From: Streptomyces spiroverticillatus
GTDB taxonomy: Bacteria > Actinomycetota > Actinomycetes > Streptomycetales > Streptomycetaceae
Reading direction: 5' to 3'
NCBI GenBank assembly: GCA_014650415.1
Contig: BMUX01000001.1
Location: 124,001 to 188,000 of the forward strand
DNA length: 64,000 nt
Shown: positions 44,198 through 52,197 of the stretch, one piece after another
Layout of the letters: the number at the start of each line of letters is the position of its first letter
Numbering within the stretch: position 1 is the first letter of the stretch
Notes under the pieces: generated by a model
What the model saw: the letters and a program-made list of their open reading frames with translations, nothing else
Told to the model about the DNA's origin: nothing
Database searches by the model: none
Made by a program: the position numbers and the translations under genes

Positions 44198-45978
44198 GTG
44201 CGTGCCTCCCGTACGGGGTCGGTGGTGTCCAACAGGTGTTCCGTCAGGTCCGTCAGGTCCATCAGGTGTTCCGCACGCGGCGGATCGGGTTCGGCCAGGA
44301 CCGCCACTGCGGCGAGCGGTGCGCCGCCCGTCCAGGTGCCCGGTACGTACGCCTCCGCCGGGAACTCGAACGGCAGGGGGTCGGCGTCCTGTGTCTCTCT
44401 GCGCACCGGGCAGTGCGAAACCAGCTCCAGGTAAATGCCGCGAAATGCCGCGAGATTCTGCTCGACGGTGAACAGTTCGAGCGCCCTTGCGCGCCCCGCC
44501 GCCCCCAGGCGCGCCCTGCGCTCCGGGTCCCGCAGCAGTGCGAGGCAGGCGTCCGCGAGGGCGCGGGGGTTGCGCGGCGGCACCACGAGACCTGTGCCGC
44601 CGATGACTTCGACCACCGCGCCGACGTCCGTGGAGACGGTGGCCCGTCCGCAGAACATCGCCTCGACGAGGCTGATCGGGAAGCCCTCGACGACGCTGGA
44701 GAGCACCACCACGGAGCCCGCCGCGTACGCCTCCGCCAGGTCAGGGGCCTCGGGTCCGCCGATCTCCTCGAAGGTGACCGGGCACTCGCCCTCGGCGTAC
44801 GCGTCGGCGGCCTCGTCGGGGAAGAGCTGGGCGGCCAGCGCCCGGCAGTGCGCGAGATAGCCGCGTGCGGTGCGTTCGTGCGCGGCGATCGGGGCGGCGA
44901 TGATCCGCAGCCGGGCGTCCGGCTCGGCCCTGCGCACCGCCGCGAAGGCGTGCAGCAGCGCCACCAGGTCCTTGGCGGGCTCCACCCGGCCCACCCACAC
45001 CAGCGTGCCGTCCGGACCCGTGCAGCCCTCGTCCAGGGCCTCCCCCACGGTCGCGAACCGCTCGGACTCCATCCCGGGGTACACCGTGCGCAGCTTGGCG
45101 CGGTCCGCGCCGCAGCGCTCCTGCCAGCGCCGGGCGTGCGCGTTGCCGGGGGTGATCACGGCCGCCTGGGCGTACACCTCGGCGGCCAGCAGCCCCTGGA
45201 AGGCGGCGAGCAGCGTCCGTACAGAGGCGCTCAACCCGTCTTCGTGCGCGGCCAGGTAGTGCGCCCGCAGCTGCACTCCGTACTCGGTCACCAGCAGCGG
45301 CACCCCGAAGAAGCGCTTGGCCAGCAGTCCCGGCAGCGCCGCCGTGCCGCCCGAGGCGGCGTGGCAGAGGTCGACGGCTCCCAGACCGCCCTCCCCCGCG
45401 TCGTACCAGTCGAGCGACAGCGGGCGCAGGGCGCGCTCCAGGAAGTCGGCGAAGGCCAGGTAGTCGGGGACTTTCGCGGTCTGCACGACCCGGGGTGCGC
45501 CCGGCGCGCGACAGGCGCGCTCCAGCGCACGCACCGCGCGTTCGGAGCGCAGCGCGGTGTGCAACCCGCCTTTCTCGCGGGCGAGTTCGGCCAGCCCGTA
45601 CAGCCCTGTGGAGAAACGCTCCGCCACCGTCGCGCCCTCCCCGGCGGTCTCCCCCGCACAGACCGCCGAGACCAGCTCCCCGAAGTGCTCGTCGAAACGC
45701 CGCCGTTCACGCCGCCCGTAGGCCCGCGCGCCCAGGCGCCCGTGCGTGGTCCCGAAGTCGGCCTGCGGGGCCCACAGCGGGGCGGTGCGCACCCGCTGCA
45801 CCTGCGGCGGCAGTTCCAGCCACCCCTGCTCCTCCTGGTCCGCGCTGCGGCTCAGGGCGTAGAGGTCGAATTCATGCCGCGCGAGCCCGCGCACAAGCCG
45901 GTCGCACCAGAACCTGGACTCACCTGTCGCATACGGGTAACCACCCTCCGTAAGCAGTCCGATCCGCACGTGGTACAC
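44194..45978 (-). CDS. PelF-like GT4 family glycosyltransferase
   Basis: This 594-residue protein has the PelF/DUF3492 type architecture: an N-terminal acceptor domain starting VRIGLLTEGGYPYATGESRFWCDRL, a family region with TEYGVQLR, and a C-terminal GT4 donor domain with WVGRVEPAKDL and the EX7E motif in VVEGFPISLVEAMFCGR. PelF polymerises UDP-N-acetylgalactosamine-type sugars in Pel biosynthesis. The C-terminal 90 residues are an extra low-complexity tail. The GTG at 45978 has GGGAG eight bases upstream. It is first in an operon with a membrane protein, an epimerase and a spherulin-4 hydrolase. Confidence 0.9.
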   Translation of the reverse strand: MYHVRIGLLTEGGYPYATGESRFWCDRLVRGLARHEFDLYALSRSADQEEQGWLELPPQVQRVRTAPLWAPQADFGTTHGRLGARAYGRRERRRFDEHFGELVSAVCAGETAGEGATVAERFSTGLYGLAELAREKGGLHTALRSERAVRALERACRAPGAPRVVQTAKVPDYLAFADFLERALRPLSLDWYDAGEGGLGAVDLCHAASGGTAALPGLLAKRFFGVPLLVTEYGVQLRAHYLAAHEDGLSASVRTLLAAFQGLLAAEVYAQAAVITPGNAHARRWQERCGADRAKLRTVYPGMESERFATVGEALDEGCTGPDGTLVWVGRVEPAKDLVALLHAFAAVRRAEPDARLRIIAAPIAAHERTARGYLAHCRALAAQLFPDEAADAYAEGECPVTFEEIGGPEAPDLAEAYAAGSVVVLSSVVEGFPISLVEAMFCGRATVSTDVGAVVEVIGGTGLVVPPRNPRALADACLALLRDPERRARLGAAGRARALELFTVEQNLAAFRGIYLELVSHCPVRRETQDADPLPFEFPAEAYVPGTWTGGAPLAAVAVLAEPDPPRAEHLMDLTDLTEHLLDTTDPVREART

Positions 45979-46203
45979 CCCCGATCTCCCTTGTGGGAAG
46001 CCGCCGTTGATCCGGCGACTCGCAGCGGGACCGACCGTATGCGGACATGCCGGTGGCGCGACGGACGGTTGTCCATCGCACCACCGGAAGGGGTGAAGAG
46101 TCGTAACTTTCCTGCGCGGGTCGCGTTTAGTCGCGCTAGAGAGGTGTGTGCACGCGCGTGAACTCCGGGACGCTCCGGACCGCGCGCATCACCCGTCCCG
46201 GCG

Positions 46204-47727
46204 TCAGCTCTCGGGATGCACCCACGCGTTGGGGCGGCACTTCTTGTCGCCGGTCTCCAGCGTCTTCGTCTGCTGCATCATCACCGGTGCGAGCGCGCCG
46301 TCCTTGGCGCAGAACTCGTGGTTGTGCCCGAGCCGGTGACCGACCTCGTGGTTGATGAGCATCTGCCGGTACGGGAAGAGCAGCGCGTCGCCGAAGGTCT
46401 CCGAACCGCCGGCCCACCGGAAGGCGTTGATCATCACCCGCTCGGTGCGGGCGGAGTCGCAGGAGACGTTGCGCGAGAGTGTCTCCAGGTCCGACTTCTC
46501 GCACCAGATGTTGGTGGTGACCGGGGACGCGAGCGTCACCACGAAGTCGGCCTTCCCCTCGGAAACCCGCTCGAACGACATCCGGCCGTCCCCGGCCCAG
46601 CTGCGCTTGTCGTTGAGCGTCCGCTGCACGGCGTCGGCGAAGAACTTCCCGTCGAGCCCTAGGTTCTTCTCCACGTCCACGCGGTAGCGCCAGTGCTTGG
46701 CCCCCTGGCGCGGCGCGGCGGCCTCGCCGGGCACGGTGTCGAAGGCGTTCGGGCCGCTCTGGTCCGCGGCCATCGGCAGCTTCAGCGCCATGCGCTTCTC
46801 GTACGGCAGCGACGTGGCCGGAGCCTGCTTCAGCTCGCTCCCCTGCGGCGCGGTGCGGTCCTGGTCGCGCGAGGGGCCGTCGGCGCTGTCGCGGTCGGCG
46901 ACGCCGGGCCCGGCCGCCTCGTCCTTCTGCCCCGACGACGACCCCGTGCCGGTCACCATGACCGCGAGGGCGGCGGTCACCGCCGCCGCGGAGACGCCGA
47001 TGACGGTACGGGCCAGCCAGCGCCCGGAGCGGGGGGCCGTGCCGTCGGAATCGTCGGCGTGCGCCCGCAGCGCCTCGGCGTCGTCCCAGTCGGTGACGGC
47101 GTCGTACGGGTCGCGGGGCCCCGCACCCCTGGTGCTCGGCCGCGGCTCCTCGAAGGCCTCCACGAAGTCCGGGCGCGGCCCGGGACCGCGCCGCTGCACG
47201 GGGATGCGCGCACCGACACCGAGGCCGGTGGGCGGCTGCGGCTGTTGCGGCCGGGGACGGGGGGCCTGCGGCTGCTGCGGCGGCGCGAAAGCGGCGGTGT
47301 CCCGCGACGCCCCGACCCAGTCGCCGTAACGCCCGCTGCCGGTGTCGGTGACGCCATAGCGCCCGGCACCAGTGTCGGTGACCCCGTAGCGCCCAGCACC
47401 GGTGTCACCCCACCCCCCGCCCGGCTCGCGCTGTTCGGGGTGTCCGCCGCGCACTTGCGCCTGCGGCCCCCCTGCGAGGTGGCGTGGCTGAAAACGAGGC
47501 ACCGTACCGGTGTCAGAACGCGGCACCGCGCCGGTGTCCTGATAGCGCGCCGTCGCGCCGGTGTCCTGGACGCGCGGCATCGCTCCTGTGTCACCGCGGC
47601 GACGTCGCCCGGTGCCGGGTGCGGCGGGCGCACCTGCGACACCTCTGGAGGCGGCGCCGCCGCCGGGTATGCCAGGGGTCTCGTCGGCACCCTTCGGTGC
47701 GGCACCTCGGCGACTGTGACGTCCCAC
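46204..47727 (-). CDS. DUF3152 membrane-anchored metzincin-like protein
   Basis: This 507-residue protein has a long cytoplasmic N-terminal part (1-240) rich in Gly/Pro/Arg/Gln with repeated DTGA and GRYGVTDTGA units, one membrane helix (about 243-262) and an extracytoplasmic DUF3152 domain. The domain carries a full metzincin zinc motif HEVGHRLGHNH (460-470) followed by a Met-containing turn (APVMMQQ), so it is probably an active metalloprotease. Substrate unknown. The GTG start at 47727 lies 8 bases after the hydrolase stop, with GGAG about 13 bases away. The mycobacterial relative (Rv3207c, from memory) directly follows moeB1/moeZ. Confidence 0.87.
   Translation of the reverse strand: MGRHSRRGAAPKGADETPGIPGGGAASRGVAGAPAAPGTGRRRRGDTGAMPRVQDTGATARYQDTGAVPRSDTGTVPRFQPRHLAGGPQAQVRGGHPEQREPGGGWGDTGAGRYGVTDTGAGRYGVTDTGSGRYGDWVGASRDTAAFAPPQQPQAPRPRPQQPQPPTGLGVGARIPVQRRGPGPRPDFVEAFEEPRPSTRGAGPRDPYDAVTDWDDAEALRAHADDSDGTAPRSGRWLARTVIGVSAAAVTAALAVMVTGTGSSSGQKDEAAGPGVADRDSADGPSRDQDRTAPQGSELKQAPATSLPYEKRMALKLPMAADQSGPNAFDTVPGEAAAPRQGAKHWRYRVDVEKNLGLDGKFFADAVQRTLNDKRSWAGDGRMSFERVSEGKADFVVTLASPVTTNIWCEKSDLETLSRNVSCDSARTERVMINAFRWAGGSETFGDALLFPYRQMLINHEVGHRLGHNHEFCAKDGALAPVMMQQTKTLETGDKKCRPNAWVHPES
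47323..47409 (-). repeat. 30-bp tandem repeat inside the DUF3152 gene
   Basis: About 2.8 copies of a 30-bp unit encode the residues GAGRYGVTDT, GAGRYGVTDT and GSGRYG at positions 107-135 of the protein. The copies differ by a few bases. The repeat is in the cytoplasmic low-complexity part. Confidence 0.8.
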
Positions 47728-47735
47728 GCGGCGGA

Positions 47736-48788
47736 TCAGCTCCTCGTTTCCGTGTGCGTTTCGGTGTGCGGGTCCGCGTGCGCCGTCGCCTCCGCGGGCG
47801 AGGCCGCCTGCGCAGGCGGGTGCGCCGACAGGGGTGCATGCGTCTGTACGAGCCCCAGGAATGCCTCGGCGACCTCCTCGGGGTACTCCATCATCGCCAC
47901 ATGCCCGGCATCCGGAAGAGCCAGGAGCCGGGAATCACGGAACGCAGCCGAAGCCTTGCGCGCCATGCGGAAGGACACCAGCTGGTCGCGCCCGCCGTAC
48001 ACCAGCAGGGTCGGCGCGAGCACCCGCTCCGCCTGCTTCCACAGTCCGTGCTGGCCACCGAGGGTGTACGCGTCCACGATGCCCCGCGCGGAACGGGTCA
48101 TCGCGTCCCAGAAGTACGGCAGCTCCAGCCGCCGCTCCATCTCCTCGACAGCGGCACGGAAACCCTCTTCCGAAACCCGGCCGGGATCGCCGTAACAGAG
48201 GCCCGTCACACCGCGCGTGCGCTGTTCGGCCGTCCAGTCGCGGCTGAGCTTCGCGAAGAGCGAGGCGACGCCGGGGATCGCGAGCAGCCCGGTGGGGATG
48301 GCGGTCTTCTGCACCCGCAGCTCCGGCAGCGCGGGCGACACCAGTGTCAGCGTGCGCACCAGGTCCGGGCGGACGGCGGCGACGCGTGTGGAGACCGCGC
48401 CGCCGAGAGAGTTGCCGAAGAGGTGGACGGGGCCCCGGCCGGCGGCGTCGAGGTGGCGGATGACGGCGCGCGCGTGCCCGGTGACCGAGTAGTTGCCGTC
48501 GTCGGGCGGCGGGGAGTCGCCGAAGCCCGGCAGGTCGAGGGCCTCGCTGTCGACGACGCCGTCGAGCAGCGGCATCAGCGCCGACCAGTTCTGCGAGGAG
48601 CCGCCGAGGCCGTGGACGTACAGGGCGGGCGGCAGGCCCTGCTGCGCCGGGGGCCTGGAGCGCACGTTCAGCGTCAGCCCGGGCAGGGAGACGGTCCGCA
48701 GTTGCTCCCCCTCGGCGACCCTGACGGCACTGACCAGCGGCAACGGAGCGGCCGCGGTGCTGGATTCCGGCAGATCGGTCGAAGACAT
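47736..48788 (-). CDS. Alpha/beta-fold hydrolase
   Basis: This 350-residue protein is a cytoplasmic alpha/beta hydrolase with oxyanion HGLGGSSQNW, nucleophile elbow FGNSLGGAV, an acid in VYGGRDQLVSF and a C-terminal His in LPDAGHVAMMEYPE. The last 40 residues are a His/Thr/Glu/Ala-rich tail (HADPHTETHTETRS). The substrate is unknown. There is no Shine-Dalgarno sequence. A TAACAT -10-like element (48796-48801) ends 7 bases from the ATG, suggesting a leaderless mRNA. The downstream DUF3152 gene starts 8 bases after its stop, so both are probably one operon. Confidence 0.88.
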   Translation of the reverse strand: MSSTDLPESSTAAAPLPLVSAVRVAEGEQLRTVSLPGLTLNVRSRPPAQQGLPPALYVHGLGGSSQNWSALMPLLDGVVDSEALDLPGFGDSPPPDDGNYSVTGHARAVIRHLDAAGRGPVHLFGNSLGGAVSTRVAAVRPDLVRTLTLVSPALPELRVQKTAIPTGLLAIPGVASLFAKLSRDWTAEQRTRGVTGLCYGDPGRVSEEGFRAAVEEMERRLELPYFWDAMTRSARGIVDAYTLGGQHGLWKQAERVLAPTLLVYGGRDQLVSFRMARKASAAFRDSRLLALPDAGHVAMMEYPEEVAEAFLGLVQTHAPLSAHPPAQAASPAEATAHADPHTETHTETRS

Positions 48789-48850
48789 GGCGCCAATGTT
48801 ACGAGACGATCACGCAGGGGCTCGTGTGTTCGCGGTCACAGGCTCACCGC

Positions 48851-48930
48851 GTACGCCCCCGGCCTCACCACGTGCGCCCCCGGAGGGCTCCCCGTCGTGC
48901 GCCCCCGGACCGCATGGCGCGCGCCCCCGC
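48851..48930. repeat. Four GYGCGCCCCCG-type direct repeats in a divergent promoter region
   Basis: Near-identical 12-mers (GTACGCCCCCGG or GTGCGCCCCCGG, last copy GCGCGCCCCCGC) begin at 48851, 48872, 48897 and 48919, about two helical turns apart. They sit between the divergent hydrolase and acidic-protein genes, just upstream of a TACGCT -10-like element at 48938-48943. Confidence 0.5.
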
Positions 48931-48999
48931 GCGCTCCTACGCTCGAAAGAGGACGTGCGCCCGCACATGACGGGCCGCGCGCCGGAAAGGCGGAACACC

Positions 49000-49221
49000 A
49001 TGACTGTGGACCCCACCGAACCGGACGACTTCCCCACGGGCGCCGACGAGGCGGCCGCCCTCGACCCCGAGACGCCCGAGGCGGACGCCGCCGAGCAGCA
49101 CACCGACGTACGGCAGGAGACGGACGACCCGCTTCCGGCCACCGACGCCGGCTCCGCGAACCCGGCGGACGTCGCAGAACAGGCACGCGTGGTGGCCCTC
49201 GACGAGGACGACTACCGCTGA
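49000..49221 (+). CDS. Small acidic protein, function unknown
   Basis: This 73-residue protein is strongly acidic and probably disordered: nearly one third of residues are Asp or Glu, with few hydrophobics until the C-terminal DVAEQARVVALDEDDYR. The ATG at 49000 is preceded by GGAAAGGCGG at a suitable distance. The frame's codon use is typical of the window. I do not recognise a family. It is divergent from the alpha/beta hydrolase gene and 227 bases upstream of the TetR gene. A 22-bp tandem duplication begins at its stop codon (49216-49259). Confidence 0.7.
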   Translation: MTVDPTEPDDFPTGADEAAALDPETPEADAAEQHTDVRQETDDPLPATDAGSANPADVAEQARVVALDEDDYR

Positions 49222-49448
49222 GGCGAGGGATGACCCTCGCTGAGGCAAGGGACGACTCCCGCTGAGCGGACCCACTTCTCCGCATTTCGGCCCACTGATC
49301 ACCCTTCCCGCAGTGTCCGCTCCGTGAAATTCTGCGTCCGCACCGCGCACAGGGGGGTTACCCAAAAGTACGATGGCGGCGCGGCGCACATCACACGGAA
49401 CAGCCGTGCGGTGAGAAGTCCGTGAACCTGAAAGACATGGGAGGCGGC

Positions 49449-50090
49449 GTGACAGCCACCGAGCAGACAGAGGCGGCACGTCCGCGGGGCACCCGCCTGC
49501 CACGCCGAGCCCGACGCAACCAGCTCCTGGGCGCCGCCCAGGAAGTGTTCGTGGCGCAGGGCTACCACGCGGCCGCGATGGACGACATCGCCGAGCGCGC
49601 CGGAGTCAGCAAGCCGGTGCTCTACCAGCACTTCCCCGGCAAGCTCGACCTCTACCTGGCGCTCCTCGACCAGCACTGCGAGTCGCTGCTCCAGGCGGTG
49701 CGCACCGCTCTCGCCTCGACCACCGACAACAAGCTGCGCGTCGCGGCGACCATGGACGCCTACTTCGCGTACGTCCAGGACGAGGGCGGCGCCTTCCGGC
49801 TGGTCTTCGAGTCGGACCTGACGAACGAGCCCGCCGTGCGCGAGCGCGTGGACCGGGTCTCGCTCCAGTGCGCGGAGGCCATCAGCGAGGTCATCGCCGA
49901 GGACACTGGCCTCTCCAAGGACGAGTCGATGCTGCTGGCCGTGGGCCTGGGCGGGGTCTCGCAGGTGGTGGCCCGCTACTGGCTGTCCAGCGGCAGCACC
50001 ATCCCGCGCGACCAGGCGGTGCAGCTCCTGACCTCGCTGGCCTGGCGCGGCATCGCGGGCTTCCCGCTGCACGGCTCCGAGCAGCACTGA
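49449..50090 (+). CDS. TetR family transcriptional regulator
   Basis: This 213-residue protein has a TetR N-terminal helix-turn-helix: RRNQLLGAAQEVFVAQGYHAAAMDDIAERAGVSKPVLYQHFPGK (residues about 22-65), and a C-terminal all-helical ligand and dimer domain. The ligand and targets are unknown; the equivalent gene in Mycobacterium (Rv3208, from memory) also precedes a DUF3107 gene. The start is ambiguous: GTG at 49449 with GGGAGG four bases upstream was chosen; an ATG at 49437 and a GTG at 49422 are in frame. An AT-containing stretch GTTACCCAAAAGTACGATG near 49356-49374 may be its promoter. Confidence 0.9.
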   Translation: MTATEQTEAARPRGTRLPRRARRNQLLGAAQEVFVAQGYHAAAMDDIAERAGVSKPVLYQHFPGKLDLYLALLDQHCESLLQAVRTALASTTDNKLRVAATMDAYFAYVQDEGGAFRLVFESDLTNEPAVRERVDRVSLQCAEAISEVIAEDTGLSKDESMLLAVGLGGVSQVVARYWLSSGSTIPRDQAVQLLTSLAWRGIAGFPLHGSEQH

Positions 50091-50223
50091 GCAGCACTGA
50101 CGCAGGTGCGTGTTCGCTCCCGGCGTGGCCCGGAAAGCGGATGACGTGCTCTCTCCGGGCTAATGTGTCTGAACGTACGGCGCGGTGGACCGCGCTGACC
50201 CAGATCGTCGGAGGGACATAGCC

Positions 50224-50451
50224 GTGGAGGTCAAGATCGGCGTGCAGCACGCACCCCGGGAGATCGTTCTGGAGAGCGGGCAGTCTGCCGAGGAGGTCGA
50301 GCGCGCCGTGGCCGACGCGCTGGCCGGCAAGGCACAGCTGCTCAGCCTGAACGACGACAAGGGCCGCAAGGTCCTGGTGCCGGCGGACCGCATCGCCTAC
50401 GTGGAGATCGGCGAGCAGGCGCAGCGTCGCGTGGGCTTCGGCGCCCTCTAG
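50224..50451 (+). CDS. DUF3107 family small protein
   Basis: This 75-residue protein matches DUF3107, a small actinobacterial family: VEVKIGVQHAPREIVLES, a predicted helix SAEEVERAVADALAG, then the ending DRIAYVEIGEQAQRRVGFGAL. Function is unknown. The GTG at 50224 has GGAGGG nine bases upstream. It lies 133 bases after the TetR gene and may have its own promoter. The pair TetR-DUF3107 is conserved across actinobacteria as I recall, which suggests a shared role. A 14-bp hairpin ends the transcript. Confidence 0.88.
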   Translation: MEVKIGVQHAPREIVLESGQSAEEVERAVADALAGKAQLLSLNDDKGRKVLVPADRIAYVEIGEQAQRRVGFGAL

Positions 50452-50500
50452 TACGCGTCACACAGCACCAGCAGTACGCGTCACACCAGCAGCACCTGTG

Positions 50501-50533
50501 CAGGGCCCGGCGGGATCAACCCGCCGGGCCCTG
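50501..50533 (+). terminator. Terminator after the DUF3107 gene
   Basis: A 14-bp perfect stem (50501-50514 with 50520-50533) with a 5-base loop lies 50 bases beyond the stop codon. Confidence 0.85.
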
Positions 50534-50676
50534 CGCACGTCTGCACTTCTGAAAGCTGCCTCACCGAGGGGCCGTTCGTGGTCCCGGACCGTGGAGGAGG
50601 GTTGCATTCCGCACCCTCCGGGTAAGACGGGCTACGACCCATTTGCCCACGTTGCAGTGCACAGGAGGGAACCGCG

Positions 50677-50946
50677 TTGATCTTGGAAGCTCTCGGCTCC
50701 GTCATCCTTGGCCTCGCCCTCGCCTGGGCCGCCGTCTCACGGCTGCCCGAACGCCTGCCGTCCCGCCCGCTGGTCCTCACCGCAGGCATCTTCGGCGCAT
50801 TGTTCGGCGCCTGGCTCACTCACGCGGCCGTCGGCCCCGGGCACCCCTTCGCGACCCTCGTCGGGGCGGCCACGGTGGGAGCGGTGTCGCTCTCGCTGCT
50901 GCTGCGCCCCGCCGGACGGATCCGCCGCCGATCGGCCGCGGCGTAG
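50677..50946 (+). CDS. Small two- or three-span membrane protein
   Basis: This 89-residue protein has hydrophobic segments at about 5-19, 31-49 and 58-77, and ends with a basic tail RIRRRSAAA. The start is a TTG at 50677 with a strong AGGAGG eight bases upstream. I do not recognise a named family; it resembles the unnamed small membrane proteins found next to DUF3107 genes in streptomycetes. It is flanked by a terminator on each side, so it is a single-gene unit, convergent with the ferritin-like gene. Confidence 0.75.
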   Translation: MILEALGSVILGLALAWAAVSRLPERLPSRPLVLTAGIFGALFGAWLTHAAVGPGHPFATLVGAATVGAVSLSLLLRPAGRIRRRSAAA

Positions 50947-50953
50947 CAGACGT

Positions 50954-50981
50954 CGGGGCCCGTCCGGCTGGACGGGCCCCG
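50954..50981. terminator. Bidirectional terminator
   Basis: A 12-bp perfect stem (50954-50965 with 50970-50981) with a 4-base loop lies between the convergent small membrane and ferritin-like genes. Confidence 0.85.
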
Positions 50982-51035
50982 TACCGCTGCGCCGCCGGCG
51001 CCGGCACCTCACGCTACGTACGAGAAACCCGCAGG

Positions 51036-51785
51036 TCAGGCAGCCAGCCCCAGCGCCGCCATCCGCTTGGTGTGCGCCTCGGTGATGCGGGAGAACATCC
51101 GGCCGACCTCCGCGAGGTCGAAACCGTCCGCGACACCCCCGACCAGCATGGTCGAGAGCGAGTCGCGCTCGGCGACCACGCGCTGCGCCTGCGACAGCGC
51201 CTCACCCATCAGACGACGCGCCCACAGCGCGAGCCGGCCGCCGACGCGCGGGTCGGCCTCGATGGCGGCACGCACCTTCTCGACGGCGAAGTTGCCGTGC
51301 CCGGTGTCGTCGAGGACGGCGAGCACGAGGGAGCGGGTGTCGGTGTCCAGGCGGGCGGCGACCTCGCGGTAGAAGTCACTGGCGATCGAGTCGCCGACGT
51401 ACGCCTTGACCAGGCCCTCCAGCCAGTCGGACGGGGCGGTCAGACGGTGGAAGTCGTCGAGGGCCTTGGCGAAGGGCTCCATGGCGGCGGTCGGCTCGGT
51501 GTCGATGGCCGAGAGGCGGTCGCGCAGGCGCTCGAAGTGGTGGAACTCGGCGGAGGCCATCTTCGCCAGTTCCGCCTTGTCGCCCAGCGTCGGCGCCAGC
51601 TTCGCGTCCTCGGCGAGCCGCTCGAAGGCCGCCAGCTCGCCGTACGCGAGGGCGCCGAGGAGGTCGATCACCGCGTCGCGGTAGGTCGGCTCGACGGAGG
51701 CCGTGGCCCAGTCCTGGGCGGCGATTCCGGTGGGTGCGGGGGCTTCGGGGGCGGCGGGTTCGGCGGGGGTGTCAGGCGTCTCCAT
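51036..51785 (-). CDS. Ferritin-like fold protein (MiaE_2-like)
   Basis: This 249-residue protein is a helical, ferritin-like protein related to the actinobacterial MiaE-like (tRNA hydroxylase-like) family. Candidate di-iron ligands are in GELAAFERLAEDAK, ASAEFHHFERLRDR, and VLDDTGHGNFAVEKV. The true substrate is not known and the tRNA hydroxylase label is by family only. The first 30 residues are a Pro/Ala/Glu-rich tail. The ATG at 51785 lacks a Shine-Dalgarno sequence; TATTGT (51793-51798) ends 7 bases upstream, fitting a leaderless mRNA. It is divergent from the DEAD-box helicase. Confidence 0.87.
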   Translation of the reverse strand: METPDTPAEPAAPEAPAPTGIAAQDWATASVEPTYRDAVIDLLGALAYGELAAFERLAEDAKLAPTLGDKAELAKMASAEFHHFERLRDRLSAIDTEPTAAMEPFAKALDDFHRLTAPSDWLEGLVKAYVGDSIASDFYREVAARLDTDTRSLVLAVLDDTGHGNFAVEKVRAAIEADPRVGGRLALWARRLMGEALSQAQRVVAERDSLSTMLVGGVADGFDLAEVGRMFSRITEAHTKRMAALGLAA

Positions 51786-52197
51786 AAACCGCACAATAGC
51801 CCGCGCGCAGGGGGGCGTAAGGGCCTGGTCAGGCGAGCAGGTGTGCACCACCGCCTCATCATTCCTACGAATTCACCCAACACACATGCGCGAATCCGGG
51901 GTACAGTGGTAATGCGCCTGCTGAGCATTCCCCGCGTACGCACCCTGGTGCGCGCGCTCTGTGCAGGCCATCCGAATGAGGATGCCCGGTCGGTGGCCCG
52001 ATCGGCTCCGACCCGACAGCCCTCCGTGCGCGCGGTGCACAAGCACTTCCGCAGACGAGGGAACCCTCAGCGACACGAGCGCTAGAGCAATGGCAGTGGT
52101 CCCGCGCCACCCGGCCCTCCCAAGGCCGGATGAGACCCAGGCACGGTACGACCCCCGTTGTTCGCCTCGAGTCGCGTCTCACAGAAGAGGCAGCACC
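51786..52197. promoter_or_regulatory. Long divergent intergenic region and DEAD-box helicase leader
   Basis: This 412-base region separates the ferritin-like gene from the helicase start. It contains a leaderless-type promoter for the former at the left end and a TACAGT -10-like element at 51902-51907. A 57-codon frame of modest codon bias runs from 51912 to 52085, ending 4 bases before an ATG at 52090 that is in frame with the helicase. Long leaders are usual for cold-shock-regulated DEAD-box helicases. Confidence 0.5.
51912..52085 (+). CDS. Possible leader peptide upstream of the DEAD-box helicase
   Basis: A 57-codon frame starts at the ATG at 51912, four bases after a TACAGT -10-like element, and ends at TAG 52083-52085. 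The product is basic (ending KHFRRRGNPQRHER) and has no recognisable domain. Third-position GC is lower than in the genes around it, so it may be fortuitous. If translated, its stop lies 4 bases before an in-frame ATG of the helicase, allowing coupling. Confidence 0.3.
   Translation: MRLLSIPRVRTLVRALCAGHPNEDARSVARSAPTRQPSVRAVHKHFRRRGNPQRHER

Noticed and set aside
46085..46115. BldD (c-di-GMP) binding site in the promoter region of the polysaccharide operon
   Set aside because: GTGA-N5-CGTAAC was noted, but comparison with the pseudo-palindromic BldD consensus gave only weak agreement.
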